Shown here piece after piece: positions 31,691 through 44,401 of a stretch of DNA of 64,000 bases. The notes below the pieces were generated by a model. The model worked only from the letters and a program-made list of their open reading frames with translations, was not told the DNA's origin and did no database searches. The stretch is from positions 105,798 through 169,797 of the forward strand of contig CANTFL010001182.1 of the NCBI GenBank assembly GCA_947650285.1, in the 5' to 3' direction. The stretch comes from Hyaloperonospora brassicae. Lineage: Eukaryota > Oomycota > Peronosporomycetes > Peronosporales > Peronosporaceae. Positions within the stretch are counted from its first letter, which is position 1; each line of letters starts with the position of its first letter. Position numbers and translations under genes: made by a program.

Positions 31691-34620
31691 CGCTCGGCGT
31701 GTTCCAGCTTCTGACTTGGTGGTCGTTCTAGCTTAATCTCTTCTTGTACTTATCTATCAACGTTCCACACTCTTTTCATAACGTAATACTGGCGAAACAT
31801 GTTGTAAAGCCTCTACATCAGACATTATCCTGAATCGTGTATCTCACCACAGACGCGACATCCAAAAAATAGTTGTTTTCAGGATGCCCTTTGCAATTGC
31901 ACATTCAGCGCATTTGCCGCTATCAACATTTAATGTCGACATGCCTATATACACGCAATCTTGGTATGGCTTTATTATGTACCTTGTGTCGGGCGACTTT
32001 AAGATGATCAACATTTGTTGGTCTGATGCGATCCGAGGGATAACTCGTTTTCTTTGACCGATCTGAGGCAGTGGATACATGGAAAGACCACAAAAGTCTC
32101 TATTGTTGTATCCCATTGTATTCAATTTTCGATTCATTGCTGCTGGTCATTAGCACAGATCGCGCTTGATTCGGAAAAATTGATAAGCTACTAGAACTAC
32201 ACGTTCTTTTTGATGATACTCATGCAATCCTGTTATTGCCTTCCATTAACGCAACCTCTCACGTCAGTATTGGCGCAGTCGTGCTTTTATTGCTTCCTCA
32301 TCTTTCACACTTAATAGTACGATTGTTTGGCAAACTCGTGATCAGGTAAAGTGTAAATTGTATGATCGAAGTGCTCCTCGCTTGTGGCAGGCAATCCAGT
32401 CTTTAATAATATCTTCGCTTGATATCCAGTCACATTAGGACAGTACAAATATTTGGGAAGGATTTGTATGGTCGTTTCTTTGCGTGTTTGTACTATCGTG
32501 TCATACAGAGGCAATCACAATATTCTAATGATATTTACTTTGAACTGGCGCCCAGACGACCGACTATCTATGGGGGTAATTCGTGTCAATGCTCGTTTCC
32601 TTCCTCACCATGTGCATGCGCCGGTTAATCAAGATGCACTTTCCTAAGTGAACGCGTGTAGAAAGAAGACTTGACCGCAATAAAGATGGGATGATCATCG
32701 TAGGAACATCCTCATACTTCTACGCGTATAAAAGTAGGATGCTGGACATGACTCAAGCTGATCTCAACGAGATCCCCTTGTCCAATTATAAAGTTGATCC
32801 TCTTGAAGTATGATCCTCTGAGCCGTCTCGCGATTTAACAGCTTACCCTTAACAGTGTTTATGTGTCCGATCGCACTCAATGTTTAAAAGTGCTAAAGCC
32901 CCTGCCAAAATATCCAGGTATTATATTTTTATTTGATATATGTGATTTTTTGACCTATTGTGGCAAGTAATTTAACTTGGAAGATAATTTCGACACGTGT
33001 AATATAAATTAAAATAATAACTTCCAATGCTTAACCTTTTAATTGTAATTCCACTTTGCTTACAAATACCTCGGTTTTACTGTCGTGTGTCGTCTACCTT
33101 TTTTATCGTCTTCGTGCATGACGTGGCTTACAATAAATTCTTCCAATTGCCTAACTCGGATCGCGGTTGAAAAAAAGGATATAATTGATCGAGGTCTCGT
33201 CCCTGATCGAGATTGTAACCTTGATCTCAATTGCAACCTTGATCGCATATTGCTAGCCGCGGTTAGCGTTATGTAATGTACACTTATATAATCGACCGCA
33301 ATATATTACCTGATCACGCCGAATATAAAGTCCTTTTGACAGATGTGATCGTAGACGGAGTGAAACACTAACTGTACACATCCATCTATGTTTTACCTGA
33401 AAAAACAAAGTTGGATAAATCGACTGTCCCCACCAGGACGACAGACGTAATGAGACGTATGTGACCGTCTACACTAATCATTTATCAGGTAGGGTTTGGC
33501 CGGAGCACGAACTATAATTCTGCCACAAATTGAATTACCACTTAATTCCTACCGGCTTATTGACGCGTCAACCCAATATTTAAGACTAAGAATCTACCAT
33601 TTGATTTTTCACGTAAACCGCGTCGATCCGCCTGATTCTTATATGTAGGATCGAGATGGGCCTATTATTAAATCACTTAAGAATATAACACTTCGTATTA
33701 TTTGATATCTAGTATAGGAGAAACGCTAGATTGACTTTGCCGATACAGCTCCGCACCCGATCTCCAGTTAAATCTTGCCTAAGAATTATCTAACTAGTAT
33801 GATGACGAAAATCTGATCCTTAAAGCGGTGACACCGTTACCTGTAGCAGAAACAGGCAAAGTTTCTCGTAAACTGTTCGGCTATACGGACCAAGGATCAT
33901 GCTGGTAGTATTCTTTTTGGTAGGATAGTTATGACAAGCCGATTCCATTTCCACATCTGGCATGTCGAAACTTTCGGTATGAGATTAAAAGGGCCTATGT
34001 CCGTACAAACGACGATTCATCTCTCGATACATTCGCCACTTCGTCTTCTACTTCTCCAAAAACGTTTCCGCGGTATCAAATTGTTTAGGTATGTCACTAA
34101 GCTTTCTATCACTCAATCTGTCCAATGCAACATCGGGAATGGGTGTACCTCTGTCTCGAGCTCCTCATTCAATACCTCATTCTTGACTCTGTCGATCCAC
34201 CCTTAAGAATTGATCTTCATTATGCTTTATAGACATCCGGGCAGAAGATTGATTCATACAAGCCTATTTTATATTCGGCGTAGGCCAATAGTGACAATTA
34301 TGAGTTGTGAGTTCGGGGCGCGTCATACGGCAACGCGACCTTATACTCATACTACGCAAGGTCTTGATCGCCAGATAATCATAATATCGACAAACACATC
34401 TACTGACATCTTAGTTGATCCATACTGCCTTTTATCAGGTCTCTCGCTATACCAAACATTTAGAAGAAATCTTTTCACTTTATGACCCGAGCAAGCAGAG
34501 TAATTGCATCAAGTCGACAAATATCAGACTAAATTGCGGTACACTACGTAATGCAATGAATATGCCGTAAAAACTCGACTTTCTACGTTCGCCTGCAATA
34601 TAGACCACCTGAGAAGGTAC
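31691..34620 (-). pseudogene. Decayed inverted gag of old copy H
   Basis: Several stretches on the minus strand match gag in the right order. Zinc-knuckle/C-terminal part: about 31745-31920, where CAECAIAKG corresponds to CQKCGRKG, then GTGAGATACACGA and CTTTACAACATGTTTCGCC. Capsid part: 32311-32514, where KYLYCPNVTG...AKILLKTGLPA...EEH aligns with QYLYRLNVMG...AKIPVMTGLPA...KEH. Middle part: about 33930-34040 (GGCATGTCGAAAC region opposite the EMESVES codons). N-terminal block: about 34366-34410. About 1 kb of extra sequence sits between 32650 and 33930. GC has fallen strongly relative to the young copies. There are no usable frames. Confidence 0.7.
33060..33248 (-). other. Short open stretch of unknown origin, weakly chromodomain-like
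   Basis: A 62-codon frame ending QLEEFIVSHVMHED...RRHTTVKPRYL sits inside the extra segment of decayed copy H. The end vaguely resembles the start of a retroelement chromodomain. The upstream part (SRLQLRSRLQSRS) comes from a short tandem repeat at about 33195-33245. This is too little for a firm call. Confidence 0.2.
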
Positions 34621-35489
34621 TGCATTTTGTGTATAAAACCTTTATTAGCTCTTGTACCCGTCTGAAGAGCATGTAGCACTCTTACGGGTGCGTATAGGTA
34701 AATTTATACCTGATTGGCAAATGGCATATTCGGGGAAAAAATGAAAGGATTCATTTGGACTAGATGGTAAAACTTCTTTTCATTAATGGTGTTCTCGCGA
34801 CCTGACAATGAATTAATAGGCGTACTTCGGGTGGAATTTGTAACGATTTATTTAAAATCATCAGGAGTAGACAAAATTTTACTATTGAATGCAGACTTAT
34901 AACACAGCTCCACTAAATGTAAAATTGTAATACTTAATGACTTATCAAATATAAGCAAAGATCCCACTTTACATCTTCCTTCTTCATATATAATTCACGA
35001 TCATCTATGAACACATATCTTGCCCTAATATCACGTTATCTACTTCTATACCATCAATTATATACACCACGGATCACTGGTCGTAAATTTTTAGGTATCG
35101 TAAACACCGCATGATATAAAGCTATTGAGTACTTACTAGGTAGTCACGGGTCTAAATGGTCAGGTTTTTGCCTGCAAGTTGCAAGTATGGAAATTAACGG
35201 TACTGAAAGGAATCACATTATCATCAAGAGTGTACTTATATATCAAACATCCCTCTGTATCTATCGTATATATCGTTTTCAGACTGTTCACGATTAATTT
35301 CTTATGTACACCTTCCAAGGTATTAGGCCATTTATTGCATGATTTAATCTTTCTCACCAATCTTGTTGACTTTATTTAAAATCAGGTTGCGGATTATACA
35401 TAAAAATATTGAAATGCGCTGAAAAATATATATATTTTCACCTCAGTCTGTTTACAAATAATAATTGATTCACGACACATCATCTTATT

Positions 35490-36545
35490 AAATTACAGGA
35501 ACATATAAGAATTCTACACTTAATCACAGAAAACAATGTCCGAGATAATTGAGAAACAAAAAAACGCCCCCGATATTTTTTAAATTTGTCCTAGTTTATT
35601 AAGGTGTAGGAACATACAACAATTCAACATTTTAATCACGAAAAACAATTTTTTTGATAATTATTAAACAAAAAAATGCACCAGATATAAAACAAATGTC
35701 CTAGATAATTACGAAAATAAAAAATGCCCACGTCCTAGTTTGACGCATTCGCTTAAGGCATCATCGCACGTTTCCTCCCTGAAAATAGCCATCATCCGAT
35801 TAGGTCTGCAGACATTGAAGCCACACAATAGAGCTTTTGATAAAGAATATATTACTTGGATAAATTAATATGATTATGTAATTTCAAGGACCAAAACTAA
35901 TAAGCAGGAAGGCAATGCAATCCCACAAGTAAACAATAATGATAGCAACATCAGCACCTACAACAACAACAGCAATATCAACATCAGTAGTATTAGGAGA
36001 AGCATTTTCTACAGATCAACCCCAACAGCAGTCACAGCGGTAATTCAATAGCAGCATCTACAATAGTTGCAACAGCATCACCAGTAGCAACTAAACAACA
36101 GTATAAAAAGAAAAAACTTTAACATTAATACTATTAGCACCGACTGACTGTATTTAGGGCCGCAACCAATTTTACAAAGACGCGTTGACGTACTTATATC
36201 TCGTGCCTGCGCTTCCAATTGGTAGATGCAAGAGCGACAAGCCCGCAACTGGTAGCGTTAAGCGCGGCACGCCCATAATTGGTGGATGAAAGTGCAGCAC
36301 GCCCGCGGCTTCTTAAACAAGGCGGGATTTGGTCACGGCCGTATAAATGATTGTAGACGTGTATTTCTATGTAAACTACATTAAAACGACTAGACTAGGT
36401 ACTGGTTTTTTTTCCTGATTATCAATGGCCTTTTTTAATTATTTGGGTATAGATTTTTTTTTCAAAGATCTGGGGCATTTTGTTATTTTCGTGATTAAAA
36501 TACATTTTTATGTTCCATTAATTATTAGACACTTACTAACACAAC
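35490..36545. mobile_element. Inverted-repeat flanked AT-rich element (MITE-like candidate)
   Basis: The left side carries two degenerate direct copies (about 35495-35582 and 35607-35730) of a unit with GGAACATA, TTAATCACGAAAA and AATGC-CCAGAT motifs. The right side (about 36410-36545) carries one copy in inverted orientation (ATTTTCGTGATTAAAAT, then TATGTTCC). The middle holds a CAA/CAG-rich stretch (about 35930-36115) and the 30-bp repeats. No transposase frame or clear target duplication is seen. Confidence 0.4.
36216..36305. repeat. Tandem repeat, 3 units of 30 bp
   Basis: Units 36216-36245, 36246-36275 and 36276-36305 share the pattern AAYTGGTRG-T-AAG-GC--CACGCCC. They are more GC-rich than their surroundings. 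Confidence 0.8.
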
Positions 36546-37984
36546 AAGTGCTATAAAGCAGACCCGAATCATTTTCACAATGCGATGTGGATAACAATTT
36601 GTCAAACATGACATGTGTTCTTTCATCGACACGTTTACATGTTGCAACATGTTCCTACATTATAGGTACGTTCTTATAGCTATATTAAGCTTGTTGAAGC
36701 AACTCCTATTAAGTTGCGGTCTCATAGTTTCGGTGCGTTCTCGAACTTCAGCGCAATTATTTAAAATCAGCTCGCGATCAATCTTTAGCGCAATCATCTT
36801 ATAATCGGCTTACAATCTTTTTGGCGCAGTCATCTTCAAACATCTCGCGCTCGACATCCAACCTTGTGATATCGGCACTCAAAGAATATATTTTTATCGC
36901 AATCTAGGAACTGAGAAGCTTTTTTGTTCCCGATTTCGTATTTTTCGTCGTGCAATCCCTACACTTTTGTCCACTGCTGTACTGATCTGGCAAATTTAGT
37001 GGCCATATTCTTGTCGTGATATATGGTGATTGACGAAAAGACTAGAGGTTTGAATTGTGCCTGTTTTTTTGTCTGACAGATCGCTTTGTTGTACAAGATC
37101 CATAGTGGCTTTTAAAAGACGCTTGATGGAAAAAGTGTTCGTCTTTTCTATCGATGTATATTATTCCTCTTTCGCATTCTATTATTACTTATTATATTTC
37201 TACTCATGACCGCTTAAGGACCATTTTGCTTACGCATTTTACACCAATTTCCTAGATAACCAACACTTAGTCCTAACTTATTGCCATATATTGACATATT
37301 AGCCGGTGACAATATGCTTTATTACAGGTTCGAAATCAGGCACGCGCACTACTTGTGAAGAGGTTAAGCACTGCGGGTAGCAAAGTGAAAAGTGATAGAT
37401 TCATGTTGTTCATTAAAAAAAATCGATGATGCTATACTAATACCGCTAAATTCTTTTTTTTAATTTTATTATATCGCAACATTGCGTATTACTAATAGTT
37501 AAAATGCTGCTCATTACCCTTTGTCGATTTGTATGTATAAACTTGCCTCGCGTTCTATAACAGCTAAATTTACCCAAAGTGGGGGGAGTTTCTTGCCTCG
37601 CAGGACAGTGCATGTGCATCTGAATCAGTATGAACCCATTTTCTTAATTTCATACCCTGTAGAACCTTACGGATTTGTACCATAGACTCAAGGCTGGTAC
37701 AGCCATTTCGTACCGTTTATCATTAAATCAACATACTACCTGTGGATAAAGATGCGTTAAACATACAACACATAGCTGTAGTTAAGTTGATCTCACACAC
37801 TTGCTACTGTGGCAGTGTTCACGTTGTCAACGAAAGTAATAGCTATTATAATATTATAAACATTTTATCTCACAATGCATTTCTGATATTATGATATAGC
37901 CAGATATACCCGTTCATATAAATACCATTTCGTATTTCAATAAGGAACGTAATAGGGGCAATATTGTGCATAAATATTAAACAT

Positions 37985-39116
37985 CCACGACTAGGGGCAG
38001 ACACCACTTTTGCTAGGGGCACATTTCATATTTGCCACATGCACACCCGCCTGCCAATAATCATATAAATTACATCAAATTTTTTGTGGAAGAATGTCAT
38101 GTCAACACGTAATCACTTACTAATACTCCCTATCTTCTCCTCTAATACGGCAGATCCACTCATGTACGCGACATTATAAATACATCGTGGCCATGGCGGT
38201 ATTCAATGGGGAATGGCCTGATGGGATCTCTACTGTCTTGAATACGGTATCGCATCCGATGGTACGATGCCGAGTAACCTGACCATCGGTTGTGGCAACA
38301 AATCGTTCCCCCTTTTTTTGCCGATCCAGGCACAGACAAACACGTGCTGCGTGACTTATTTGTGAGTCTTAAGCTACAGTCTATGAAGAGGTACGTATCG
38401 GTCATACCGTTAAATGTCTCACCCCGGGTAGAACATTTAAGGTGAAGAGACGCAGAAAATAATAACGCATAAGTAGTTCTACCAATATGCTAGAATTTTG
38501 TCGATGCTCCATCGTCGGTAATATTATGACTGTTCTTTACGTCTCGAAAAGATTTAAAATGTAGTAGACCTGTTGCAGACCCGCCTCGTTTTTTGTGGTC
38601 AGGCGACGACGATAATATTCCCTTAAGCAGCCGCAATTCGTCATATTTTGTTTCCATTTTTCTTATGGAAGAAAAGCTGGTACTAATGAGAGCGGCAGGT
38701 GGGAGTTGAAGTTTTTTTAAAAGACGGTTGTCCCTATCTTAGGCGATTGTGCAACATTGTACGAGTCCAGCTGGTGCGTAATATTATCCGATGTATTATG
38801 TCGTGTTTTGAAAGTATCACGGACATGAACGCATTTGAGCGGCCAAGTCAGGTCTTAAAGACAGGATATTTTTCTTTTGCAGTAAATGAAATTCTCCTCC
38901 TTAATTCCAGAGCCCTAGGCCAAGATTGTTTAGCAATTTGGTTAGTTGCTATTACATATAATTTTGCTGTACCTAACACGCAGAATATTCTGCAGATTAA
39001 AAGGAAGATCATTTTTACCAATATAGGAGTGCAAGTGTGCATGTAGCAAAACTGGAGTGTGCCCTAGCAAAAGTGGAGTTTGCCCCTAGCAAATGTGTAG
39101 CGGCCCTTAGTCGTGG
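37985..39116. mobile_element. Candidate DNA transposon remnant with terminal inverted repeats (1.13 kb)
   Basis: The left end (37985-38046, CCACGACTAGGGGCAGACAC...) is an imperfect inverted copy of the right end (39035-39116, ...GCGGCCCTTAGTCGTGG). Sub-repeats of the type CTAGCAAAAGTGGAGTTTGCC occur near the right end. Interior frames (a minus-strand one at 38160-38405 and a plus-strand one at 38699-39046) are short and unrecognised. I see no clear target-site duplication. It is probably non-autonomous. Confidence 0.5.
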
Positions 39117-39163
39117 CCTGATAAAAATGATATCATAATTGAAATATTTCAATTTAATCGATT

Positions 39164-41009
39164 TGTGAAGAAGTCGATCTCACAAAATTGCTTGAGTGAG
39201 GGTCGATCTTTCGCTTTCCTAAACTTGCCGACTCACGGAGGGGGTACTCCGATCCGAGCCTTGTTGTATAGCCTTGTGCTCACCTTGTGTACCCGTCGAT
39301 TGGGCTGGCTTGAGCTCTTCGTAACGGCCTTGGGCGATGTCGATCTCGCTGAGGGTTTGAAGTTGAGCGGTCGCTTCCGGTGCGGAAATCTTCACACCAC
39401 GAACGGGGTTCTGCGATCTTGATCTTGAGTCACGGCGATCTCTATCTGGAAGCGTCGCGATCTCGATCTTGAATCACACCGATCTCGATTTGTCTTCGGG
39501 ATCGGGGTCTTCGCTGTGCGGAAATCTTTACTAAGCAAATGGTAATCTTGCGTCGATCTTGCGTTGGGATCGGTCCGATCTGGTCTCGGGATCGGCCGAT
39601 CTTGTCAGAAGTGCGCAATATGGGCAGATCGGTTGCTTGTTTCGCCAAAATAAAACGTGCCGATCTGCCATGTGGATCGCTTCGATCTTGCTCGGTCTTG
39701 TCTTGAACGTCTTGTCCAGATCTTCTGACCACTTGAGCCGCCTCGAGATCTTGTAAATAAAATCCTTTTCCTTTACCGTTGTTTGCTGCTACCCTAGCAG
39801 TTTGAGTTGAGCTGAGTTACCTTAACCCCACCTTGGCCAAACAATCCAAGGTGAGTACACGAAACACGGCGCGTGCGACGTCTCTTGATCGACGGGAGGC
39901 CAAATATCCTGCCCGGAAGAGAAGTTTGCGACGTGCTTTATATGTAAAAACGGTAACTGTTTTATTATCCAACCAAATTAATAGCCAACCCATCTTTAAG
40001 CCTATTCCAAACTGTAGGTCACTCTTTAAACCGATATCATCTTTAAGCTCGACCGCCCCCTTGAACACGTGTCGGAATTTCATGACCTGTACTCTAAAGA
40101 TAGGTTCAATACTCCCGATATCGTACCTAAACACCAAATGAGAACCAGATCCCATATATCGTATCAAATTCCCAATTTTGGTATCGGAGAGCTCTGAATA
40201 GTACCCAAATGCCAAATGTGTCTGAATTCATTTTGCGACGTCCATTCGACCGGCTTCCACTGGCTCTTTTGGTCTGAACTTTTGCGACATCACTCATGGA
40301 TCTCCAACAAGCATGTACATCATCATACAATAGCTCCATCATCGATATATCCATAGTAACAGGAACATGACCGATCTGGTGCCCAAATATGAGATCTTTG
40401 AGGATGGACACGGTACCATTCCACAGTATATGTTCTTCTCTTCATTGTACGTGCTCCAATATCACCCTTCAGGGTTTATCTGGTCCACAAGACTCTCCAC
40501 ATAGATCCCTGGACCTCCACGAGTATCCACGTTTCCAGACCGGGCTTTAATTAATCTAAATCAGTACTCCTGTTGTGGGATCGGTAAAGAGCATTACCCC
40601 ATCTGCAAGATGTTACACCTTCTTCCCAGAGTCATGTAGCATCGCATCACCTGTTCCCAGATGCATCTTTCCAGAATGACTTGGCCACAATATCCACGAC
40701 CGTTGCTATAAGTATCCTTCTCCTTGACCAACATTCAGGTAAATTGTATGACTTCGTCCCAATTCCTCGTCCCAGATCTCTCCATGGAAATCGTTCTATT
40801 GTCGTCTTGTCCCAGATCGCTCTGTCCCCGGTCGTTCCATATCCATCATTCTGGCGACAGTTGGATCGAATCGCCGATACCCGTTGAGATCGCTTTCCAT
40901 CTCCTTATTAAATCGCCAGGTCCCTAGGCATCAATTTCCACCAGTGAGTGACACCCCAACTGGGTGGGTACCGATTCACTTCCGGCATTTGATCCATGAC
41001 TTAACCACA
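39164..41009 (-). repeat. LTR8, 3' LTR of old inverted copy G (about 1846 bp)
   Basis: On the + strand it starts TGTGAAGAAGTCGATCTCAC (altered TGTGG end) and ends CTTAACCACA. A decayed polypurine tract follows (41010-41019, AAAGGGCGGT on the minus strand). It is aligned along its whole length with the other LTRs but clearly more diverged. Confidence 0.85.
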
Positions 41010-41096
41010 ACCGCCCTTTGTACTGAAGTCCTTTAAGCAGCAATCGGCTTCAGTTTAATAAATCTTAAATTCGTTACGAGCACCTAAGTCTGTTCC

Positions 41097-41640
41097 ATGG
41101 CATCTCCTACGTGTTCCCCCACCTCTTCAGTTCCCCCAAAATGTTTGACCGAGCTTCTGTCTCCGGATCGCGATCTGTCACCCAGATCTTCCGATCAAGA
41201 GGAGAATATTCTTATTGTGCCGGATGGGCCGGGGTCCCCAGGTCATCTCAATGTGGTCGGATCGCCTTCCATCTCTATGGGATCACAAGACCGATGACCG
41301 ACAAGGTCTGCGTCTTTAAGCACACTTACATTGCCGTCGGGTCAACATAACTCGTTTTTTCTCCCCGATCCATACGTATCTCCACTATTCTATAAAGATC
41401 TACCAGATCGACAGCCTGAGTTTAGCCCATCCCACGTTTCACCAGATCGATAGTTACTTGGGCTCCACTAATATCTCCATTCAATCGACCTGGATCGCCA
41501 GATCATCAGTCTCGGCTCAGATTGCTATCTGTTCGAACAAGATTGTTAGATTATTCTGCTTTACCTGGATCGCCGGTCTTAGTAGAATTCGAAAATGATA
41601 ATACATCAGATTTCATTTTCATCGTTCATCACATCTTTTA
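41097..41640 (+). pseudogene. Shortened antisense ORF remnant of copy G
   Basis: 41097-41297 encodes MASPTCSPTSSVPPKC...LSPDRDLSPRSSDQ, clearly the N-terminus of the family antisense ORF. The coiled coil and C-terminal domain are absent. They are replaced by about 0.35 kb that closely matches the equivalent part of copy F (63350-63690), so both share one deletion structure. Confidence 0.7.
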
Positions 41641-41949
41641 TCGTTGTATCACCATGACAAATTGATCTCGATCTCCATCAATTTGTTGGTAATTCAATTT
41701 CATGCTCATATACAAACAGCCCATTCCTCTGGTATGTACTACCTCCAAGTACACCCTTCAAATCCATTCCACCAGCGTGTGCTACCTCCTAGCACAACTA
41801 TCAACCAATATGCTCCGCTACATTCAGCCTCCCTGCATGTGATTTTACCGCCTTACTGCCATATGCAACCTCCTTGCGTACTCCAACCACTCCCAACCTC
41901 CGGATCGATGTTATACCCTTGATCCAGCTACGTCTAATCGCATCACCTC

Positions 41950-42537
41950 GAATCGATTCTGGCTTGCCCGATCGCGTTCACATTCTTGCGACATATCCAC
42001 GCAATTTACATCTGCCTCGTCTATCCATGTCGGATCGCTAGAGCCTTTCCAACACTTCCCGACCGGACAGTGTACTCGTCCAACCCGTGGTTTTCGGCCA
42101 CATCACACGTCTTCTGTTCTTTTCACCTCAAACTTATTATCCTCTCGACCTCCTTCCCAGCTATCGTACGAGCACAATACTTCATCAAAGTCCACTCTAT
42201 CAATCTCGTATACCATCAAACAGATTATTGGTCGATCCTGAAACATCTTGACCTGCTTCAACTTCGAAACATGCACCATCGAGAACAACCAGTATGGTTT
42301 ACCATCAATATCCAATCGTACGATATGATCTCCACATTTTTTGGCCTCACGAAACGGTCCGTGCCACATATGGGCTAAACTTGGTGCATATTCATCCTTG
42401 AATCGATAGAGATAAAGCCGCAACTCCTCTTCACGACTTATCTGCAGTGGATTACGATCCGCATTATAGCGGTCGATCCCCACCGTATCGGTCTCTGCGG
42501 TCATCACGGTGGACTGTACATGCTCTTCACTGTATCC
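41950..42537 (-). pseudogene. pol: Pol C-terminus (post-integrase region and start of chromodomain), copy G
   Basis: The minus-strand frame contains LAHMWHGPFREAKKCGDHI, VHVSKLKQVK and DRVDFDEVLCSYDSWE, aligning with the C-terminal integrase region of copies A-D. The chromodomain part is broken after about 42103 and recognisable to about 42000. The frame happens to fuse with LTR4 sequence (up to 42765), which is accidental. Confidence 0.85.
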
Positions 42538-44401
42538 TGTGGCAAAGTCACTAATCAAATTTTCTACGAGGATCGATGACCACATATTTGAGGCGCCACT
42601 TACTGGTGGAGAATTAGACCACGGGACCTGGCGATCCAATGAGAGATGGGAGGCGATCCCGACGGAGAAAGACGATACGATCCAACTGTCGTCAGACTGA
42701 CGGGTATGGAACGATCTGAGACGGGGCGTGAAAAGGGATGATTCCCATGCTGCGATCTGGGACAAGGAATGATTGTAACGGTGCGATCTGGGACAAGGGA
42801 CTGGATTGTACTAAACGGCTGATCTGAAGCAGAATTACTCTGGGAAAGGTGCATCTGGGACCAGACGATGCGAAGTGACTCTGTGACAACGGTGTTGAAG
42901 TCTATTAGATCGGTGACATTCTATACCGGGCTCCCAAAAGAAGTACTGATTTAGGTTAATTATGGACCGATCTGGAATTGTGGATGTTTGTGGGAGTCCG
43001 TGGGACCGTTGTAAGAATTATGGATGGTCCCATTGAGCAGATAGACCCTTGGGAATGGTATTGGAGTACATACAATGAACGGAAACGACATATAGGGCCG
43101 GATCGCACTGTGTCGAGCCTACTCGATCTCGAATTGGACGTCAGATCGGTCATGTTCCCTGCTGGTTATGGATATATCGATGATGGAGCTATCGTATGAT
43201 GATGTACATGCTCGTTGAAGGTCCATGAGTGATGTCGCAAAAGTTCAGACCGAAAGAGCCAGTGGAAGCCGGTCGAATGGACGTCGCAAAATGGATTTAG
43301 ACACATTCGGCATTTGGATACTATTTTGGACTTTTCGGTATCAAAATTGGGTATTTGGTACCGTATTTGGAATTTGGTCCCTTCTGGTGTCTAGGTACGA
43401 TATCGGGAGTATTGGCGCTATCTTTGGAGCACAGGTCACGAAATTTCGACACGTGTTCAAGGGGGCGGTCAAGCTTAAAGGTGATATCGACTTGGACAGT
43501 GACCTACGGTTGGGAATAGGCTTAATGATAGGTCGGATATTAATTTGGTTGGTTAATAAACAGACTTGAACTCTACTTCTTCTGCTCACGACGCACGTTC
43601 CCCTCCCCTCTTCTCCGGGCAAGATTGATTTGGCTTCCCCGGCGGGTCAAGGCGCGCGTGTTACAAGGACACAGAAGACTGATCTTGGATTGTTGGCCAA
43701 GATCGAGAAGAGCGATCTCGGGATATTTGGCCCGGATCGATCAAGTACTCACACTCAACTCAACTGCTAGGGTAGCAGCAACATCAGGAAAAGGAAAAGG
43801 ACATTGGTTACAAGATCGCGAGGCAGCTCAAGTGGTCAGAAGATCTGGACAAGGAGTTCAAGACAAGACCGAGCAAGACCGAAGCGATCTACAGGGCAGA
43901 TCGGCACGTTTCATTTTGGCGAAACAAGCAACCGATCCACCCATATTGCGCACTTCCGGCAAGATCGGCCGATCCCGAGACCAGATCGGACCGATCCCAA
44001 CGCAAGATCGACGCAAGACAACTATTTGCTGAGTGAAGATTTCCGCACAGCGAAGACCCCGATCCCGAAGACAAATCGAGATCGGTGTGATTCAAGATCG
44101 AGATCGCGACATCGCCCAAGAGTGACTGCCGCGACTCAAGATCAAGATCGCAGAACCCCCGTTCGTGGTGTGAAGATTTCCGCACCGGAAGCGAACGCTC
44201 AACCCCAAACCCTCAGCGAGATCGACATCTCCCAAGGCCGTTACGAAGAGCTCAAGCCAGCCCAACCGACGGGTACACAAGGTGAGCACAAGGTTATACA
44301 GCAAGGCACGGATCGGAGTACCCCCTCCGTGAGTCGGCAAGTCTGGGCAAGTGGAAGATTGACACTCACTAAAGTAATTTTGTGAGATCGACTTCACCAC
44401 A
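42538..44401 (+). repeat. LTR4 (1864 bp), 5' LTR of copy D
   Basis: It begins TGTGGCAAAGTC directly against unrelated integrase sequence of copy G, which fixes the LTR start. It ends CACCACA before the gag ATG and PBS (44403-44420). Only a handful of differences from LTR5 are visible, so the insertion is recent. Confidence 0.94.

Larger units (their letters stand above)
34621..37984. other. AT-rich stretch without recognisable genes
   Basis: No frame longer than about 66 codons is present and no domain is recognisable. It contains the inverted-repeat element at 35490-36545 and the 30-bp tandem repeats at 36216-36305, listed separately. The rest may be further decayed retroelement sequence, but I could not align it. 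Confidence 0.6.
39164..42537 (-). mobile_element. Old inverted copy G (3' part only), interrupted by copy D
   Basis: In element orientation it runs: pol C-terminus (42537 down to about 41950), spacer, a strongly shortened antisense ORF (41097-41300 plus remnants), PPT and LTR8. The pol sequence is cut abruptly at 42537/42538, where LTR4 of copy D begins, so D appears to have inserted into G. The rest of G is not found on the other side of D. Confidence 0.8.

Noticed and set aside
30476..39163. Organelle DNA insertion (suggested by AT richness)
   Set aside because: Gag and protease remnants in proper order explain at least 31-34.6 kb, and no organelle gene or tRNA is recognisable in the rest.
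42533..42537. Target-site duplication of copy D (TATCC)
   Set aside because: The right end of D runs into copy E through a shared LTR, so no second copy of the five bases can be tested.
42103..42765. A 220-codon minus-strand frame spanning the copy D LTR and integrase-like sequence
   Set aside because: It is a chance fusion of reverse-read LTR4 with the pol end of old copy G across the insertion point; only the 42103-42537 part is homologous coding sequence.
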